A DNA stretch of 60,460 bases from Pseudomonadota bacterium (GTDB lineage: Bacteria > Myxococcota_A > UBA9042 > GCA-2863065): the NCBI GenBank assembly GCA_005776585.1, contig SXOX01000031.1, forward strand, positions 1-60,460, given 5' to 3'. A program made the translations under genes and the position numbers. The notes beneath the pieces were generated by a model. That model was not told the DNA's origin. It saw only the letters and a list, made by a program, of their open reading frames with translations, and searched no databases. Positions 8,923 to 17,753 of the stretch are shown piece by piece (the first letter of the stretch is position 1; each line of letters starts with the position of its first letter).

Positions 8923-10677
8923 TCAAAAAAGCGGGCAGGCTCCGTCCGGGTTGAGCACGCACGGACAGCTATCGAAGCCGAGGCCGACCTCGGTCGCCAC
9001 GCAGCCCTTGACCTTCTTGGAGCGGGCGCCGTCGAGGTCGTAGTCGTTCTCGTCGAACTTGCCGAGCACCGGAATGGCCAGCGCGATCGGCGTGAACGAC
9101 GGATGGGTGGCCGGGCACTCGCCGTTGCCGGCGGTCGCTGTCGGACAGATGACGGCCTGCCCGACGTGCGCGTCGTCGGTCAGCCAGATGGTGACGCGCG
9201 GGTTGGGGAGCGACTGCTCGTGAATCGTGTACGTGGCAGTCTGGTCGAGCACCAGGGTTCGCGCGGTGACGTTCGCCTTGGTCATCGGCTCCTGCGAGGC
9301 GGACACGGGCGGACCTCCTGGCAAGAGGGTGGCATCGGCATAGTGAAACTGCAGCCCAAGGGGTTGACCCGACTTGGACTGTTCCGGCACGAGCCCACGC
9401 ACGGCCGCGTTCGGCTGATAGCCCAAGATCGCGTAGGGCACCTTGTCGGGCGCAAACGGAAGTGTACCCGGCGTGGCCGAGGCAATCCTGGTCAGCAGCA
9501 GAAACGTCTTGAAGGAGGCACCGCCGCTCGACACATCGGCCCACGCGACGCCCACGTCACGCGACATGGTGAACAGGGTCCCCAACCCGAGATCCATGGG
9601 CGCGCCACCCGCGCCGCTCAGCTTGAGCACGAGCTGCCCGCCCGCGGGCGTCATCAGCATCGAGCCGCCGTCATTGAGCTTGACGGCCGGGACGCCGTCT
9701 TTGCCGAGGAGAACAGCGCCGAAGAAGCCATGAGCGAAGCCAGAGGCCGGCGGCCCGGGGTCAAAGCCCGGCACGGTGAGCCCGGTCGGGCCGACGGCGT
9801 CGGGCGTCGGCTTGGCGCGAATGGTGCCTTGCAATGAGATGAGCTTCGGCTGCGGCCCGTCGATCGTGGCGCGAGCGAGCCCGTACATCCGGTAGCCGAA
9901 GTCGGTCTGACCGGCCGGCGGACGATACGCCTCGCGCAGTGGCGCCGTGGCACCCAGAGGTCCAGGCCGCATGCGGCGGAACAGGACGACGAGGTTGGCG
10001 CGCGGGACGCGACCGCTCTCCTTGCCTTTTCCTTTGCCGACGAAGAGGTGCCCGACCATCAGCTCACGCCGCGGGTCCACCATCAGGAGCGCGTCGAGGG
10101 CGATGTTCCCAACGATCTTGCCCTCGAACTGGACGTCCTTGAGCAGCACCTGGCCGTGCGGCAGCACAGCCATCTCGCGCGTCGCCGTCGGGAAGCTGAC
10201 CTTGCCGTCCGAGGTGAGCGTCGCGTCGAGCTTGGTCGTCGTAAAATCTGTCCCGTCGTCGTCCGTTGCCTGGAGGATCAGCCCGGACCATTCGCCTTCG
10301 AGGTCCTTGGCGGCCAGCGCGTCGAGGTCCGTGCAGCCCTTTCCGGCGAGCTCGCCCTGCTGATCGGGCACGAACGGGCACGGGTCACACTCGTCGCCGA
10401 CCTTGTCGCCATCCCAGTCGAGCTGGGACGGGTTCCAGACCGTCAGGCAGCGATCCTCGGCATCGGGCACACCGTCACGGTCCTGGTCGGGCTGCGGTGC
10501 GCCGTCGTCCACTTGCGCAATCGTGTCCGCACCGCCCGTGGTCGCCCCGCCGCTATCGGTGGCGCACGGATCGCCGGCAAAGCAGCGCGAGGCGGTGTCG
10601 AAGTCGAACGTGCACGCGGTCGCGCAGAGAACGACAAGGAGGATTGGCGGGGCTTGGGGCACGCGTCGGCGCATCAT
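8923..10677 (-). CDS. lipoprotein with thrombospondin-type-3-like calcium repeats
   Basis: A 584-residue predicted lipoprotein. Two possible starts occur as adjacent ATGs (10677 and 10674), before a signal peptide ending LLVVLCATACT. Residues about 50-110 contain Asp-rich calcium-binding repeats (DQDRDGVPDAEDRC, then DWDGDKVGDECDPCP), as in thrombospondin type 3 modules. The rest is predicted beta-rich, with no enzyme signature, and ends in a Cys-containing segment (GFDSCPCVLNPDG). It resembles the large, poorly characterised lipoproteins common in myxobacteria. The open frame upstream of 10677 is not needed. Confidence 0.75.
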   Translation of the reverse strand: MMRRRVPQAPPILLVVLCATACTFDFDTASRCFAGDPCATDSGGATTGGADTIAQVDDGAPQPDQDRDGVPDAEDRCLTVWNPSQLDWDGDKVGDECDPCPFVPDQQGELAGKGCTDLDALAAKDLEGEWSGLILQATDDDGTDFTTTKLDATLTSDGKVSFPTATREMAVLPHGQVLLKDVQFEGKIVGNIALDALLMVDPRRELMVGHLFVGKGKGKESGRVPRANLVVLFRRMRPGPLGATAPLREAYRPPAGQTDFGYRMYGLARATIDGPQPKLISLQGTIRAKPTPDAVGPTGLTVPGFDPGPPASGFAHGFFGAVLLGKDGVPAVKLNDGGSMLMTPAGGQLVLKLSGAGGAPMDLGLGTLFTMSRDVGVAWADVSSGGASFKTFLLLTRIASATPGTLPFAPDKVPYAILGYQPNAAVRGLVPEQSKSGQPLGLQFHYADATLLPGGPPVSASQEPMTKANVTARTLVLDQTATYTIHEQSLPNPRVTIWLTDDAHVGQAVICPTATAGNGECPATHPSFTPIALAIPVLGKFDENDYDLDGARSKKVKGCVATEVGLGFDSCPCVLNPDGACPLF

Positions 10678-10824
10678 GCGCCTCGAACGGTAGCACGGGT
10701 GCGGCGCGAGTTCACGTTTGGCACCCCTCCGAAACACGCCTTACGGACGCGACGCAGGTCTGACGAGTGATATAGCTCACGTCTACTTTGACCTGGAGGA
10801 CCTCGGGCACCATACTTGGGGGCT

Positions 10825-12060
10825 GTGCGGCGCATGACTCACCCTTTGGTGCCTTTCCTGCTGCTGGTCCTGACGGCCGGCGCAGCCAGTGTCGTGAGTG
10901 CGGCGCCACCGGCCGAACCCAAGCTGTTCGATCCGAGCGGCCGCGTCCTGACGCGCCTGCATCGCTCGCTACGGCTCACCGATCGTGGCGCGGGGCAGAC
11001 GCGCGTGCTCCAGTTCGGCGCGTCGCACACCGCCGCGGACCTCTTCACGGGCTACCTCCGCCATCGCCTTCAGGAGCGCTTTGGCGACGCAGGCCACGGC
11101 TACGTGATGCCAGTCGTCCCGTGGCGCGGTTATCGTCATACGGACGTCGTCTTCGAGTCCTCGGGCGAGTGGCGGACCGATCGCGCCTTTGGAGGCGAGT
11201 CGGCCGACGACGGCTTCTACGGCCTGGCAGGCTTCGCGTGCTCGACGAGCTCCTGCGACGCGCGCGCCCAGCTCGGCACGGCGCCGCGCAGCCGGTTTGG
11301 CGCCAAGGTCAGCCGCTTCGAGGTGTTCTTCCTCAAGCAACCGGGCGGCGGGAGCTTCGACGTCTTCATCGACGAGGGCCACTACGATCGCATCTCGACG
11401 CGCGGCACGGAGCCCGAGGCCGGCTACAGCGAGATCCGGGTGCCCGACGGCCCCCACACACTCGAGATCCGGCCGCGCGGCGACGGCGAGGTACGGTTGT
11501 TCGGCGTCGTCATGGAGCGCTCCGCGCCCGGCGTCGTGGTCGACACGCTCGGGATCAACGGCGCGCGCGCCTCCGTGTGGCTCAAGTGGGACGAGGCCAT
11601 CTGGCGCTCGCAGGTGCGACGTCGCGCCGCGGATCTGGTCGTGCTGGCGTACGGCACCAACGAGACCGGCGACGATCACGAGCCGATTGGACGCTACACG
11701 CAGAATCTCCGCGCGGTCCTCGAGCGGCTGAAGTCAGCGGCCCCCGACGCGGCGTGCGTGCTCGTCGGACCGACCGACCGCCCGGTCGAAGTCAAGCGCG
11801 GCCGGAAGAAGGTGTTCGTCGAGCGGCCACGCACGGCGGACATCATCCGCGCGCAGAAGCTGGCGGCGCGGGAGTTCGGGTGCGGCTTCTTCGATCTCGT
11901 GGACGCGATGGGCGGCCCGGGCTCGATGGTGCGATGGGTGAAGCAGGGGCTGGCGCAGAAGGACCACGTGCATCTCACGGCGCGAGGCTACTCGGTGCTG
12001 TCGGAACGCTTCGTCAACGCGCTCCTCGACGGCTACGAGCCCCGCAGCGCGGCCCGCTAG
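10825..12060 (+). CDS. exported SGNH/GDSL-type hydrolase-like protein
   Basis: About 411 residues with an N-terminal signal peptide (HPLVPFLLLVLTAGAASVVSA). SGNH blocks are visible: LQFGASHTAAD (block I, with Ala where Asp of GDS is usual), VLAYGTNETGDD (block III) and KDHVHLTARGYSVL (block V Asp-His pair). Such enzymes remove O-acyl groups or hydrolyse esters on envelope polysaccharides. The start is uncertain: GTG at 10825 gives an Arg-Arg leader and sits 4 bases after a G-run; ATG at 10834 is the alternative. Its stop overlaps that of the convergent DUF4920 gene. Confidence 0.72.
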   Translation: MRRMTHPLVPFLLLVLTAGAASVVSAAPPAEPKLFDPSGRVLTRLHRSLRLTDRGAGQTRVLQFGASHTAADLFTGYLRHRLQERFGDAGHGYVMPVVPWRGYRHTDVVFESSGEWRTDRAFGGESADDGFYGLAGFACSTSSCDARAQLGTAPRSRFGAKVSRFEVFFLKQPGGGSFDVFIDEGHYDRISTRGTEPEAGYSEIRVPDGPHTLEIRPRGDGEVRLFGVVMERSAPGVVVDTLGINGARASVWLKWDEAIWRSQVRRRAADLVVLAYGTNETGDDHEPIGRYTQNLRAVLERLKSAAPDAACVLVGPTDRPVEVKRGRKKVFVERPRTADIIRAQKLAAREFGCGFFDLVDAMGGPGSMVRWVKQGLAQKDHVHLTARGYSVLSERFVNALLDGYEPRSAAR

Positions 12061-12881
12061 CCTTCGAGGTCGACTCCCGTGGCGATGAGCGTGAGCTCGA
12101 CGGTCGGGCCCTGGACCTTGGCGGGGTCGGCGCCCTCGTCCTCGGCCAGGTGCTTGCGCGCGGCCTCCGGCAGCGGCACGGACTTGAGCAGCCCCTCGAC
12201 GACCGCCTTCTTGCCCTCGCAGTCGGTGGGCACGAAGAACGCGTGGTCCTTCATGCTGATGCGCACCGGGCGCCCCGTCTTGTCGTCGGTCGCCAACGTG
12301 AACCAGCAGCCCTTGGCCTTGCAGACCTTGGCGATGACGCCCGAGACACGGACCGTCTTGCCCTCGTTCGCGGTGACGTCCGCGACGACCGTGGTGAGCG
12401 GCCGCGTGTCCGTGAGCGCAAACGCCGCGCCGTAGTGCGTGGTCTTGCCCGCCTGGGTGGGCTTGGCCGGCTCGGCGTCGGCGCAGCCGTGTGTGCGCTC
12501 GCTACCGGCCGCCTTCGCGACGGCGTTCGCGTAGCTGCAGCCGTCGTCGCCGCCACCCTGGGATGCGGTGGGAGCCGGCTTCTCGGCCGTAGCCGCCGGG
12601 GGAGCACGCACGGCCTCCGCCTTGGCGGTCTCGACGCGCGCGGCCTCGGGCTTGGCCGCCTCCGGCGCCTTGGGCGGAGCCGCCTCGGGCTTGGGAGCCT
12701 CGGGTGTCTTGGGCGTTGCGGGCGCGACCGCGGCGGGCGTGGCAGGCGCGGTAGGCGCGGGCTTGGCCGCAGGAGCCTCGGACTTGGAGCAGCCGGGGCC
12801 GAGCAACAGGCCGGTCAGAGCGGCGCCGGCAGTGATTGCGGCGTATCGAGTCGAAGATCGGGTCGCGTCACGGGACTTCAT
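12057..12881 (-). CDS. DUF4920-domain lipoprotein
   Basis: A 274-residue predicted lipoprotein. The signal peptide ends LTGLLLGPGCSK. Residues about 35-120 are a low-complexity Ala/Pro/Lys spacer with repeated PEAxPPKAPEA-like units, presumably reaching across the envelope. The C-terminal about 110 residues match the DUF4920 pattern (GKTVRVSGVIAKVCKAKGCWF, ISMKDHAFFVP), a small beta-barrel with a conserved CKxKGCW motif found in exported proteins. A metal-binding role for the cysteines is possible but not established. Confidence 0.8.
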   Translation of the reverse strand: MKSRDATRSSTRYAAITAGAALTGLLLGPGCSKSEAPAAKPAPTAPATPAAVAPATPKTPEAPKPEAAPPKAPEAAKPEAARVETAKAEAVRAPPAATAEKPAPTASQGGGDDGCSYANAVAKAAGSERTHGCADAEPAKPTQAGKTTHYGAAFALTDTRPLTTVVADVTANEGKTVRVSGVIAKVCKAKGCWFTLATDDKTGRPVRISMKDHAFFVPTDCEGKKAVVEGLLKSVPLPEAARKHLAEDEGADPAKVQGPTVELTLIATGVDLEG

Positions 12882-12970
12882 GGGTCACCTCCGGCGCGGC
12901 AGTGTAGGGGCCCGATCGGCTGCGTCAACAGCGATCTGCACTTTGCGCCAGAGGGTGCTACTCTCAGCGC

Positions 12971-14335
12971 GTGCGCCTCTACGAGCTGCTGCGCCGCTTC
13001 CTGCGCTTTGTCGCCGAGGTCTTCTTCCGTCAGGTCGAGGTCGTCGGTCAGGAGCACGTGCCCGGCGAGGGTGAGGGGCCCGTCGTCTTTGCCGGAAACC
13101 ACCCCAACTCGCTCATCGACCCGGTGCTCATCATCGCCTTCTCGGGACGTGTCGTGCACTTTGCCGCCAAGGACGTCCTCTTCAAGAGCGCGCTGCTGAG
13201 GACCATGCTCAGCGGCCTCGGCGCGGTGCCCGTCGCGCGCAAGGCCGATCACGGCGACGGGGCCAGCAACGACCAGGCGTTCGCGGCGCTCCATGACGTA
13301 CTGCGCGCCGGTCGCGCCATGGGCATCTTCCCCGAGGGCTGCTCCCACGACGAGGCGCACCTCGTCCGGCTGAAGACGGGCGCGGCCCGCATTGCGCTCG
13401 GCGCGGCGGCGGAGCTGCCCGAAGGCGCCCCTCCGATTCGCATCGTGCCCTGTGGGCTGACCTACGTGCGCCGGAAGCGCTTTCGCAGTCGCGCGCTACT
13501 GCAGTTCGGGCCACCGATCGTCATCGACGCGACGTGGCTTGCCGGCTGGCGCGACGACGAGCGCAACACCGTACGCCGCCTGACGGACACGATCGACGAC
13601 GCAATCCGCGCGCTCACGGTCAACGCCGAGGACTGGACCACCCTGCGAGTGCTCGACGGCGTACGGCGTCTTTATCAGCCGAGCGGGATCCGCATCGAGG
13701 AGCGGGTCGAGCTCGCGCGACGGTTCAGCACCGTGTACCCGACCGTCAAGGACGCGCCGGAGGTCCGCCAGCTCTGGGACCGCGTCTCCTCCTACCAGAC
13801 GCGGCTGGAGGACGTCGGCCTCACCGACGCCGAGCTGCTGCGTCCGCGCCACGCGCTGCACGGGCTCTGGCGCCTGCTGCGGCACGTGCTGCTCGCGCTC
13901 GTCTGGTTCCCGCTCGCGGTGCCGGGCCTCATCATCCACGCGCCCGTGGGCATCCTCGCCACGATCGCCGGCGCCACGCTCACGCCGCGCAAGGACGTGC
14001 TCGCGACGACGAAGCTCGTCGTCGGGCTGCTGGGCGCGCTGGTGCTCGACCTCGCGCTCGTCGTCCTCGCGGGCTGGACCGCCGGCCCCCTGGGCGTCCT
14101 GGCCGCGCTCGTCCTGCTCCCGCTGACGGGGCTCGCGACCCTGAGGGTCGTCGATCGCTTCGGCGCCATCCGGAGATGGGGCCGCATCCTGGGCCGCCTG
14201 TGGCGACTTCCCGACGAGGTCGCCGCCCTGCGCCAGGAGCGTGCGGCGCTCGAGCAGGAGGTGGTGCGCGCGGTCGATCGCTTCAAGCCGGCGGACATGG
14301 TCGCGCTGGTCCCTCGCGAGGCGCGCGCCCCGTGA
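12971..14335 (+). CDS. PlsC-type 1-acyl-sn-glycerol-3-phosphate acyltransferase
   Basis: A 454-residue acyltransferase. The catalytic block is GNHPNSLIDP (H44, D50; the NHPN variant of the HX4D motif) and the glycerophosphate-binding block is GIFPEGCSHDE, with LKTGAARIALGAA downstream. After the about 230-residue catalytic domain there is a helical region and three or four membrane segments (HVLLALVWFPLAVPGLIIHAP, LLGALVLDLALVVLAGW and others), so the enzyme is membrane-bound. It probably acylates lysophosphatidic acid or another lysolipid. GTG at 12971 is the start. Its stop overlaps the GTG of the next, lipase-like gene (GTGA), indicating coupling. Confidence 0.85.
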   Translation: MRLYELLRRFLRFVAEVFFRQVEVVGQEHVPGEGEGPVVFAGNHPNSLIDPVLIIAFSGRVVHFAAKDVLFKSALLRTMLSGLGAVPVARKADHGDGASNDQAFAALHDVLRAGRAMGIFPEGCSHDEAHLVRLKTGAARIALGAAAELPEGAPPIRIVPCGLTYVRRKRFRSRALLQFGPPIVIDATWLAGWRDDERNTVRRLTDTIDDAIRALTVNAEDWTTLRVLDGVRRLYQPSGIRIEERVELARRFSTVYPTVKDAPEVRQLWDRVSSYQTRLEDVGLTDAELLRPRHALHGLWRLLRHVLLALVWFPLAVPGLIIHAPVGILATIAGATLTPRKDVLATTKLVVGLLGALVLDLALVVLAGWTAGPLGVLAALVLLPLTGLATLRVVDRFGAIRRWGRILGRLWRLPDEVAALRQERAALEQEVVRAVDRFKPADMVALVPREARAP

Positions 14336-14979
14336 CACGCCCGACGGTCGTGCTGCTGCACGGGCTCGCCCGCACCGCGCGCTCGCTCCACGGCCTGCGT
14401 CAGGCGATCGATCGCGCCGGCTATGACACCTGGGCGCGAACCTACGCCTCGCGCAAACGCTCGATCGCCGAGTGCGCGCAGGAGACGGCCGAGCACATCG
14501 CCCGCGACCTGCCCGGCCGGCCGCTGGTCGCCGTCACCCACTCGCTCGGCGGCATCCTCGTGCGGCACATGGCGACGACGCTGCCGTGGCAAGGCGCCGT
14601 CATGCTGGCCCCGCCCAACGCGGGGAGCCGGATCGCCGGGATGCTGCACCAGAACCCCATCTTTCGGTGGTTCTACGGACCAGCGGGCCGAGACGTCGTC
14701 GACCCGTCCACGTGGCCGATGCCGCCGACGCCGTTTGCCGTCATCGCGGGCACCCGCGCCGCCTCGCTCGGCAACCCGACGAGCTGGCTCACGCGCGCGC
14801 TGCGTCTGTTCCCGCCCGATGACCCGAGCGATGGCACCATTGCCGTCCGCGAGACGCGCCTCCCCGGCATGGCGGACTTCGCGACCGTCGACGCCGACCA
14901 CACCTGGCTGATGAACGATCCGCGTGTCCACGCCATGGTCCTGGCGTTTCTCGCCACGGGTCGGCTCACAAACGATTGA
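14332..14979 (+). CDS. alpha/beta hydrolase (lipase/PGAP1-like)
   Basis: A 215-residue alpha/beta hydrolase without an obvious signal peptide. It has the oxyanion strand TVVLLHGLARTA, a nucleophile elbow VTHSLGGILVRH (GxSxG variant THSLG) and a C-terminal histidine region TVDADHTWLMNDP. The pattern is like triacylglycerol-lipase or PGAP1-type esterases of modest length. The GTG start overlaps the preceding acyltransferase stop by 4 bases, so the two proteins may act on the same lipid pool. Substrate unknown. Confidence 0.78.
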   Translation: MTRPTVVLLHGLARTARSLHGLRQAIDRAGYDTWARTYASRKRSIAECAQETAEHIARDLPGRPLVAVTHSLGGILVRHMATTLPWQGAVMLAPPNAGSRIAGMLHQNPIFRWFYGPAGRDVVDPSTWPMPPTPFAVIAGTRAASLGNPTSWLTRALRLFPPDDPSDGTIAVRETRLPGMADFATVDADHTWLMNDPRVHAMVLAFLATGRLTND

Positions 14980-15010
14980 ATCCGGACCACGGCACGGCTA
15001 GCCTGAGAGC

Positions 15011-15541
15011 ATGAGCCGTGCACCGACCCTCATCGCCCTGCTTGGACTCGCTGCGCTCCGCTGCGACACCGAGCTCCACTACGTCGATCCACCAATCCTC
15101 GTACAGCAGTCCGAGTTGGCCGTCAGCGGGCCGCCGGGCGTGCAGCTCGCCTACTACGACGCGACCGGTGCCGGCTTGGCGCCGGTGGTCGACGGCGTCG
15201 AGGTCGCGATCGTCGACGGCCTGCAAGGCGGCACGTGGACGATGCCGGCCGTGCGCACGACCGGAATCAGCTCACCGGCGACCGTCGAATGCTCGGTCGT
15301 GACCGACGCGGGTGAGCAGGTCGGCGTAGTCAAGACGCGCACGAAGTTCTACGCGACGAAGGACGGCTCGCGGATGCTGGAGTATCGCTCGTTCCCGATC
15401 CCTATCCGCCACGCTGCGCCCAACGCGAATGCGCCGATCGCCGATCTCACGGGCCAGCGGGCCACGATGGGCTGCACCGTCACCGACAAGGAGCTGCGCT
15501 CGGCGTCGCACTCGGCGCACGTCATGCTCGTGAAGCGATAG
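15011..15541 (+). CDS. hypothetical exported protein upstream of decaheme cytochrome
   Basis: A 176-residue protein with an N-terminal hydrophobic signal (TLIALLGLAALRCDTE). The Cys at about 18 could be lipidated, but Arg at -1 is unusual for a lipobox. The mature part is short and beta-rich with no family match that I can name. It ends 9 bp before the decaheme cytochrome gene and is probably co-transcribed with it, suggesting a shared role at the envelope. Confidence 0.65.
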   Translation: MSRAPTLIALLGLAALRCDTELHYVDPPILVQQSELAVSGPPGVQLAYYDATGAGLAPVVDGVEVAIVDGLQGGTWTMPAVRTTGISSPATVECSVVTDAGEQVGVVKTRTKFYATKDGSRMLEYRSFPIPIRHAAPNANAPIADLTGQRATMGCTVTDKELRSASHSAHVMLVKR

Positions 15542-15550
15542 CACCGGCGC

Positions 15551-17734
15551 GTGCGCGGCGCGGTCATCACAGCCCTCGGACTTGCGGTCGTTGCCTGTGC
15601 GCCCCGCATCGAGGAGGTGGTGCTGCATCGCTCGAACTGCGAGGTCTGCCATCGCCCGCTGGACCCCGCGACCGGCGTGCCGACCGGCATCGAGGACGCC
15701 CACCCGTGGCATCCCCTCGACTGTACCGACTGCCACGGCGGCAAGGCCTTCGTCTGCGCGACGGCGACCGTCAAGGTCAGCGGCGGCGAGACGTGTCCAG
15801 ACGACGCGTGGGTCTACGACCAGTCCAAGGCGCACGTCCCCAAGGGTTCCATCGACGGGAACCTGCGCGCCTACTCCGCTCAGCAGCTCGACGGCGTGGA
15901 TCCGACCTACCTTCGCTTCGTGAACCCGTCGGATCCCCGCGTCGCGCGCTACGGCTGCGGTGGCGGGAATCCGCGCGCGGGAGAGGCCGGAGGCTGTCAC
16001 TCCGCGGCGGTGGATGCCATGACCCATGCGACGATGACCCATGTGGCCGGTGAGCTCGCCGCCCCGCGATGGCGCGTGGGCGCGCAGCCAACCTCGCAGC
16101 CCATCGTCGGGGCCATCGAGGTCCTCGACACGGGCGCGCCAAACGAGTGCACGACGCCGAAGCTCACGCGCTTTCGGCCGGTGCCGGTGGATCCCGCAAG
16201 CACAGAGCCGCCGATTGCGCCCACGGTCGCCAACGTAGCCGACCAGTACTTCGAAAAGACGTGCCTGCGCTGTCATGTCGCGAGCTTTGGGACCAACGAT
16301 CGTCCGGGGCAGTACCGGTCGAGCGGCTGCGCGGCGTGTCACATGCCGAGCGCGGACGACGGCCTCACGCGCGGCACCGATCCCTGGGTCGACTCGCAGA
16401 ACCCGGCGCACCCGCTGCGCCATCAGCTGACGCGGCTTCCCCCGATCACGCAGTGCGCGCACTGCCACTCGGGTGGCGCGCGGATCGCCCTGTCCTACCA
16501 GGGCCTGCGCGAGGCGGGCGCCAACGGGCTCAACCCGCCGCACGCACGTGCCAAGGGTTACCCCCTATATGGCCTCGACGCCGGCGGGCTGCTCGAGGAC
16601 GAGGACACGACGAACGGCTTCGACGAGACGCCGCCCGACGTCCACTTCGAGGCAGGAATGCACTGCGCCGACTGCCACCGAACCGCCGAGATCCACGGCG
16701 ACGGGCGCATCCACGCCGATGCGCGCTGCTCGGTGACGGTGACCTGCGGTGACTGTCACGGCACCGTTCGCGCGACGGCCTCGCCCAAGCCCGAGTGGCC
16801 CGCGCTCGTCCGTGCGACGGATGGCACGCTCACGCTCAACCGCAAGAGCGATGGCAAGGCGCTGCGCGTCCCGCAGCTCAAGGACGCCGTCACGCCGGGG
16901 CATCCGCGCCACAATCCGGTAGCGGAGCAGGTTATGGGCCTGAGCGCGTCGGGCACGAGCCACACCGACACGGTCGCGTGCGAGACCTGCCACTCGGCGT
17001 TCGTTCCGACCTGCTACGGCTGCCACGTGACGATGGACTTCACGCGCTACGGGACCTCGCTCTCCACGGGGGCGCAGACGTATGGCGCCGTAGAGGAGTC
17101 GCGTCGGTACGTGAGCGTCAACGACCTCGTCCTGCTCAAGAACCGACGCGGGCTCCTGGCGCCGTCGATGCCCGCCGAGCGGCTGTTCTTCACGGTCCTC
17201 TCGGGCCCGACGGCCCCAGGCGAGACCGGCAGCAAGAAGCTCTACGCCAAGCGGCCGGCCGCGTTCACCGACCCCGACGGCTCGACCCGCGCCGCGTTCG
17301 GGCAGCGACCGATTCAGCCGCACACCATCCGCAAGCGCTCGCAGTTTCAGGCCTGCGATCGCTGCCACTCGGTCGGGTCCGTGGCCACGCCGACCAACGC
17401 GCTGCTGTTGGATCTCACGCACGGCTACGGGACGCAGCGGTTCCCCGAGTGGGCCTGCGACGCTTCCAACGATGGTGGACCCACGCCGGTGACGACCTGC
17501 GATCAGTCGACCGACTTCGTCACCTATCAGCTCGACGCCGTTCAGACTCGCGAACACAAGCCGCTCGTGGTGCTCGATCCCAAGCTCGGCGCCGCGCTGC
17601 TCTCGAAGCCGGAGGTCGATCGCATGCGCGCCATCGTCGTACCGGAGGCGCCGCCGGTCACCTACCGAACCGCCATCCCGAAGGGCGCCGCCGTGGACCC
17701 GTTCTGGCCCCGCGTCACCGAGGAGCGCCGCTAG
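15551..17734 (+). CDS. decaheme c-type cytochrome lipoprotein
   Basis: A 727-residue lipoprotein (signal peptide ending LGLAVVACAP, GTG start). Ten CxxCH heme-binding motifs are visible: CEVCH, CTDCH, CLRCH, CAACH, CAHCH, CADCH, CGDCH, CETCH, CYGCH and CDRCH, from residue 30 to about 606. Other histidines (for example GKAFVC and HPWHP contexts) could be distal ligands. The protein would need the cytochrome-c maturation system and would act at the outer face of the cytoplasmic membrane or in the outer membrane, as an electron carrier or terminal reductase. Multiheme cytochromes of this type range from hydroxylamine/nitrite enzymes to extracellular electron-transfer wires; the sequence does not decide. 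Confidence 0.88.
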   Translation: MRGAVITALGLAVVACAPRIEEVVLHRSNCEVCHRPLDPATGVPTGIEDAHPWHPLDCTDCHGGKAFVCATATVKVSGGETCPDDAWVYDQSKAHVPKGSIDGNLRAYSAQQLDGVDPTYLRFVNPSDPRVARYGCGGGNPRAGEAGGCHSAAVDAMTHATMTHVAGELAAPRWRVGAQPTSQPIVGAIEVLDTGAPNECTTPKLTRFRPVPVDPASTEPPIAPTVANVADQYFEKTCLRCHVASFGTNDRPGQYRSSGCAACHMPSADDGLTRGTDPWVDSQNPAHPLRHQLTRLPPITQCAHCHSGGARIALSYQGLREAGANGLNPPHARAKGYPLYGLDAGGLLEDEDTTNGFDETPPDVHFEAGMHCADCHRTAEIHGDGRIHADARCSVTVTCGDCHGTVRATASPKPEWPALVRATDGTLTLNRKSDGKALRVPQLKDAVTPGHPRHNPVAEQVMGLSASGTSHTDTVACETCHSAFVPTCYGCHVTMDFTRYGTSLSTGAQTYGAVEESRRYVSVNDLVLLKNRRGLLAPSMPAERLFFTVLSGPTAPGETGSKKLYAKRPAAFTDPDGSTRAAFGQRPIQPHTIRKRSQFQACDRCHSVGSVATPTNALLLDLTHGYGTQRFPEWACDASNDGGPTPVTTCDQSTDFVTYQLDAVQTREHKPLVVLDPKLGAALLSKPEVDRMRAIVVPEAPPVTYRTAIPKGAAVDPFWPRVTEERR

Positions 17735-17753
17735 CGGTCTCGGCGGGTGGCGC

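Noticed and set aside
10788..13199. 803-codon open frame on the plus strand
   Set aside because: It spans three genes in another frame; the translation is Arg-rich low complexity, typical of GC-rich shadow frames.
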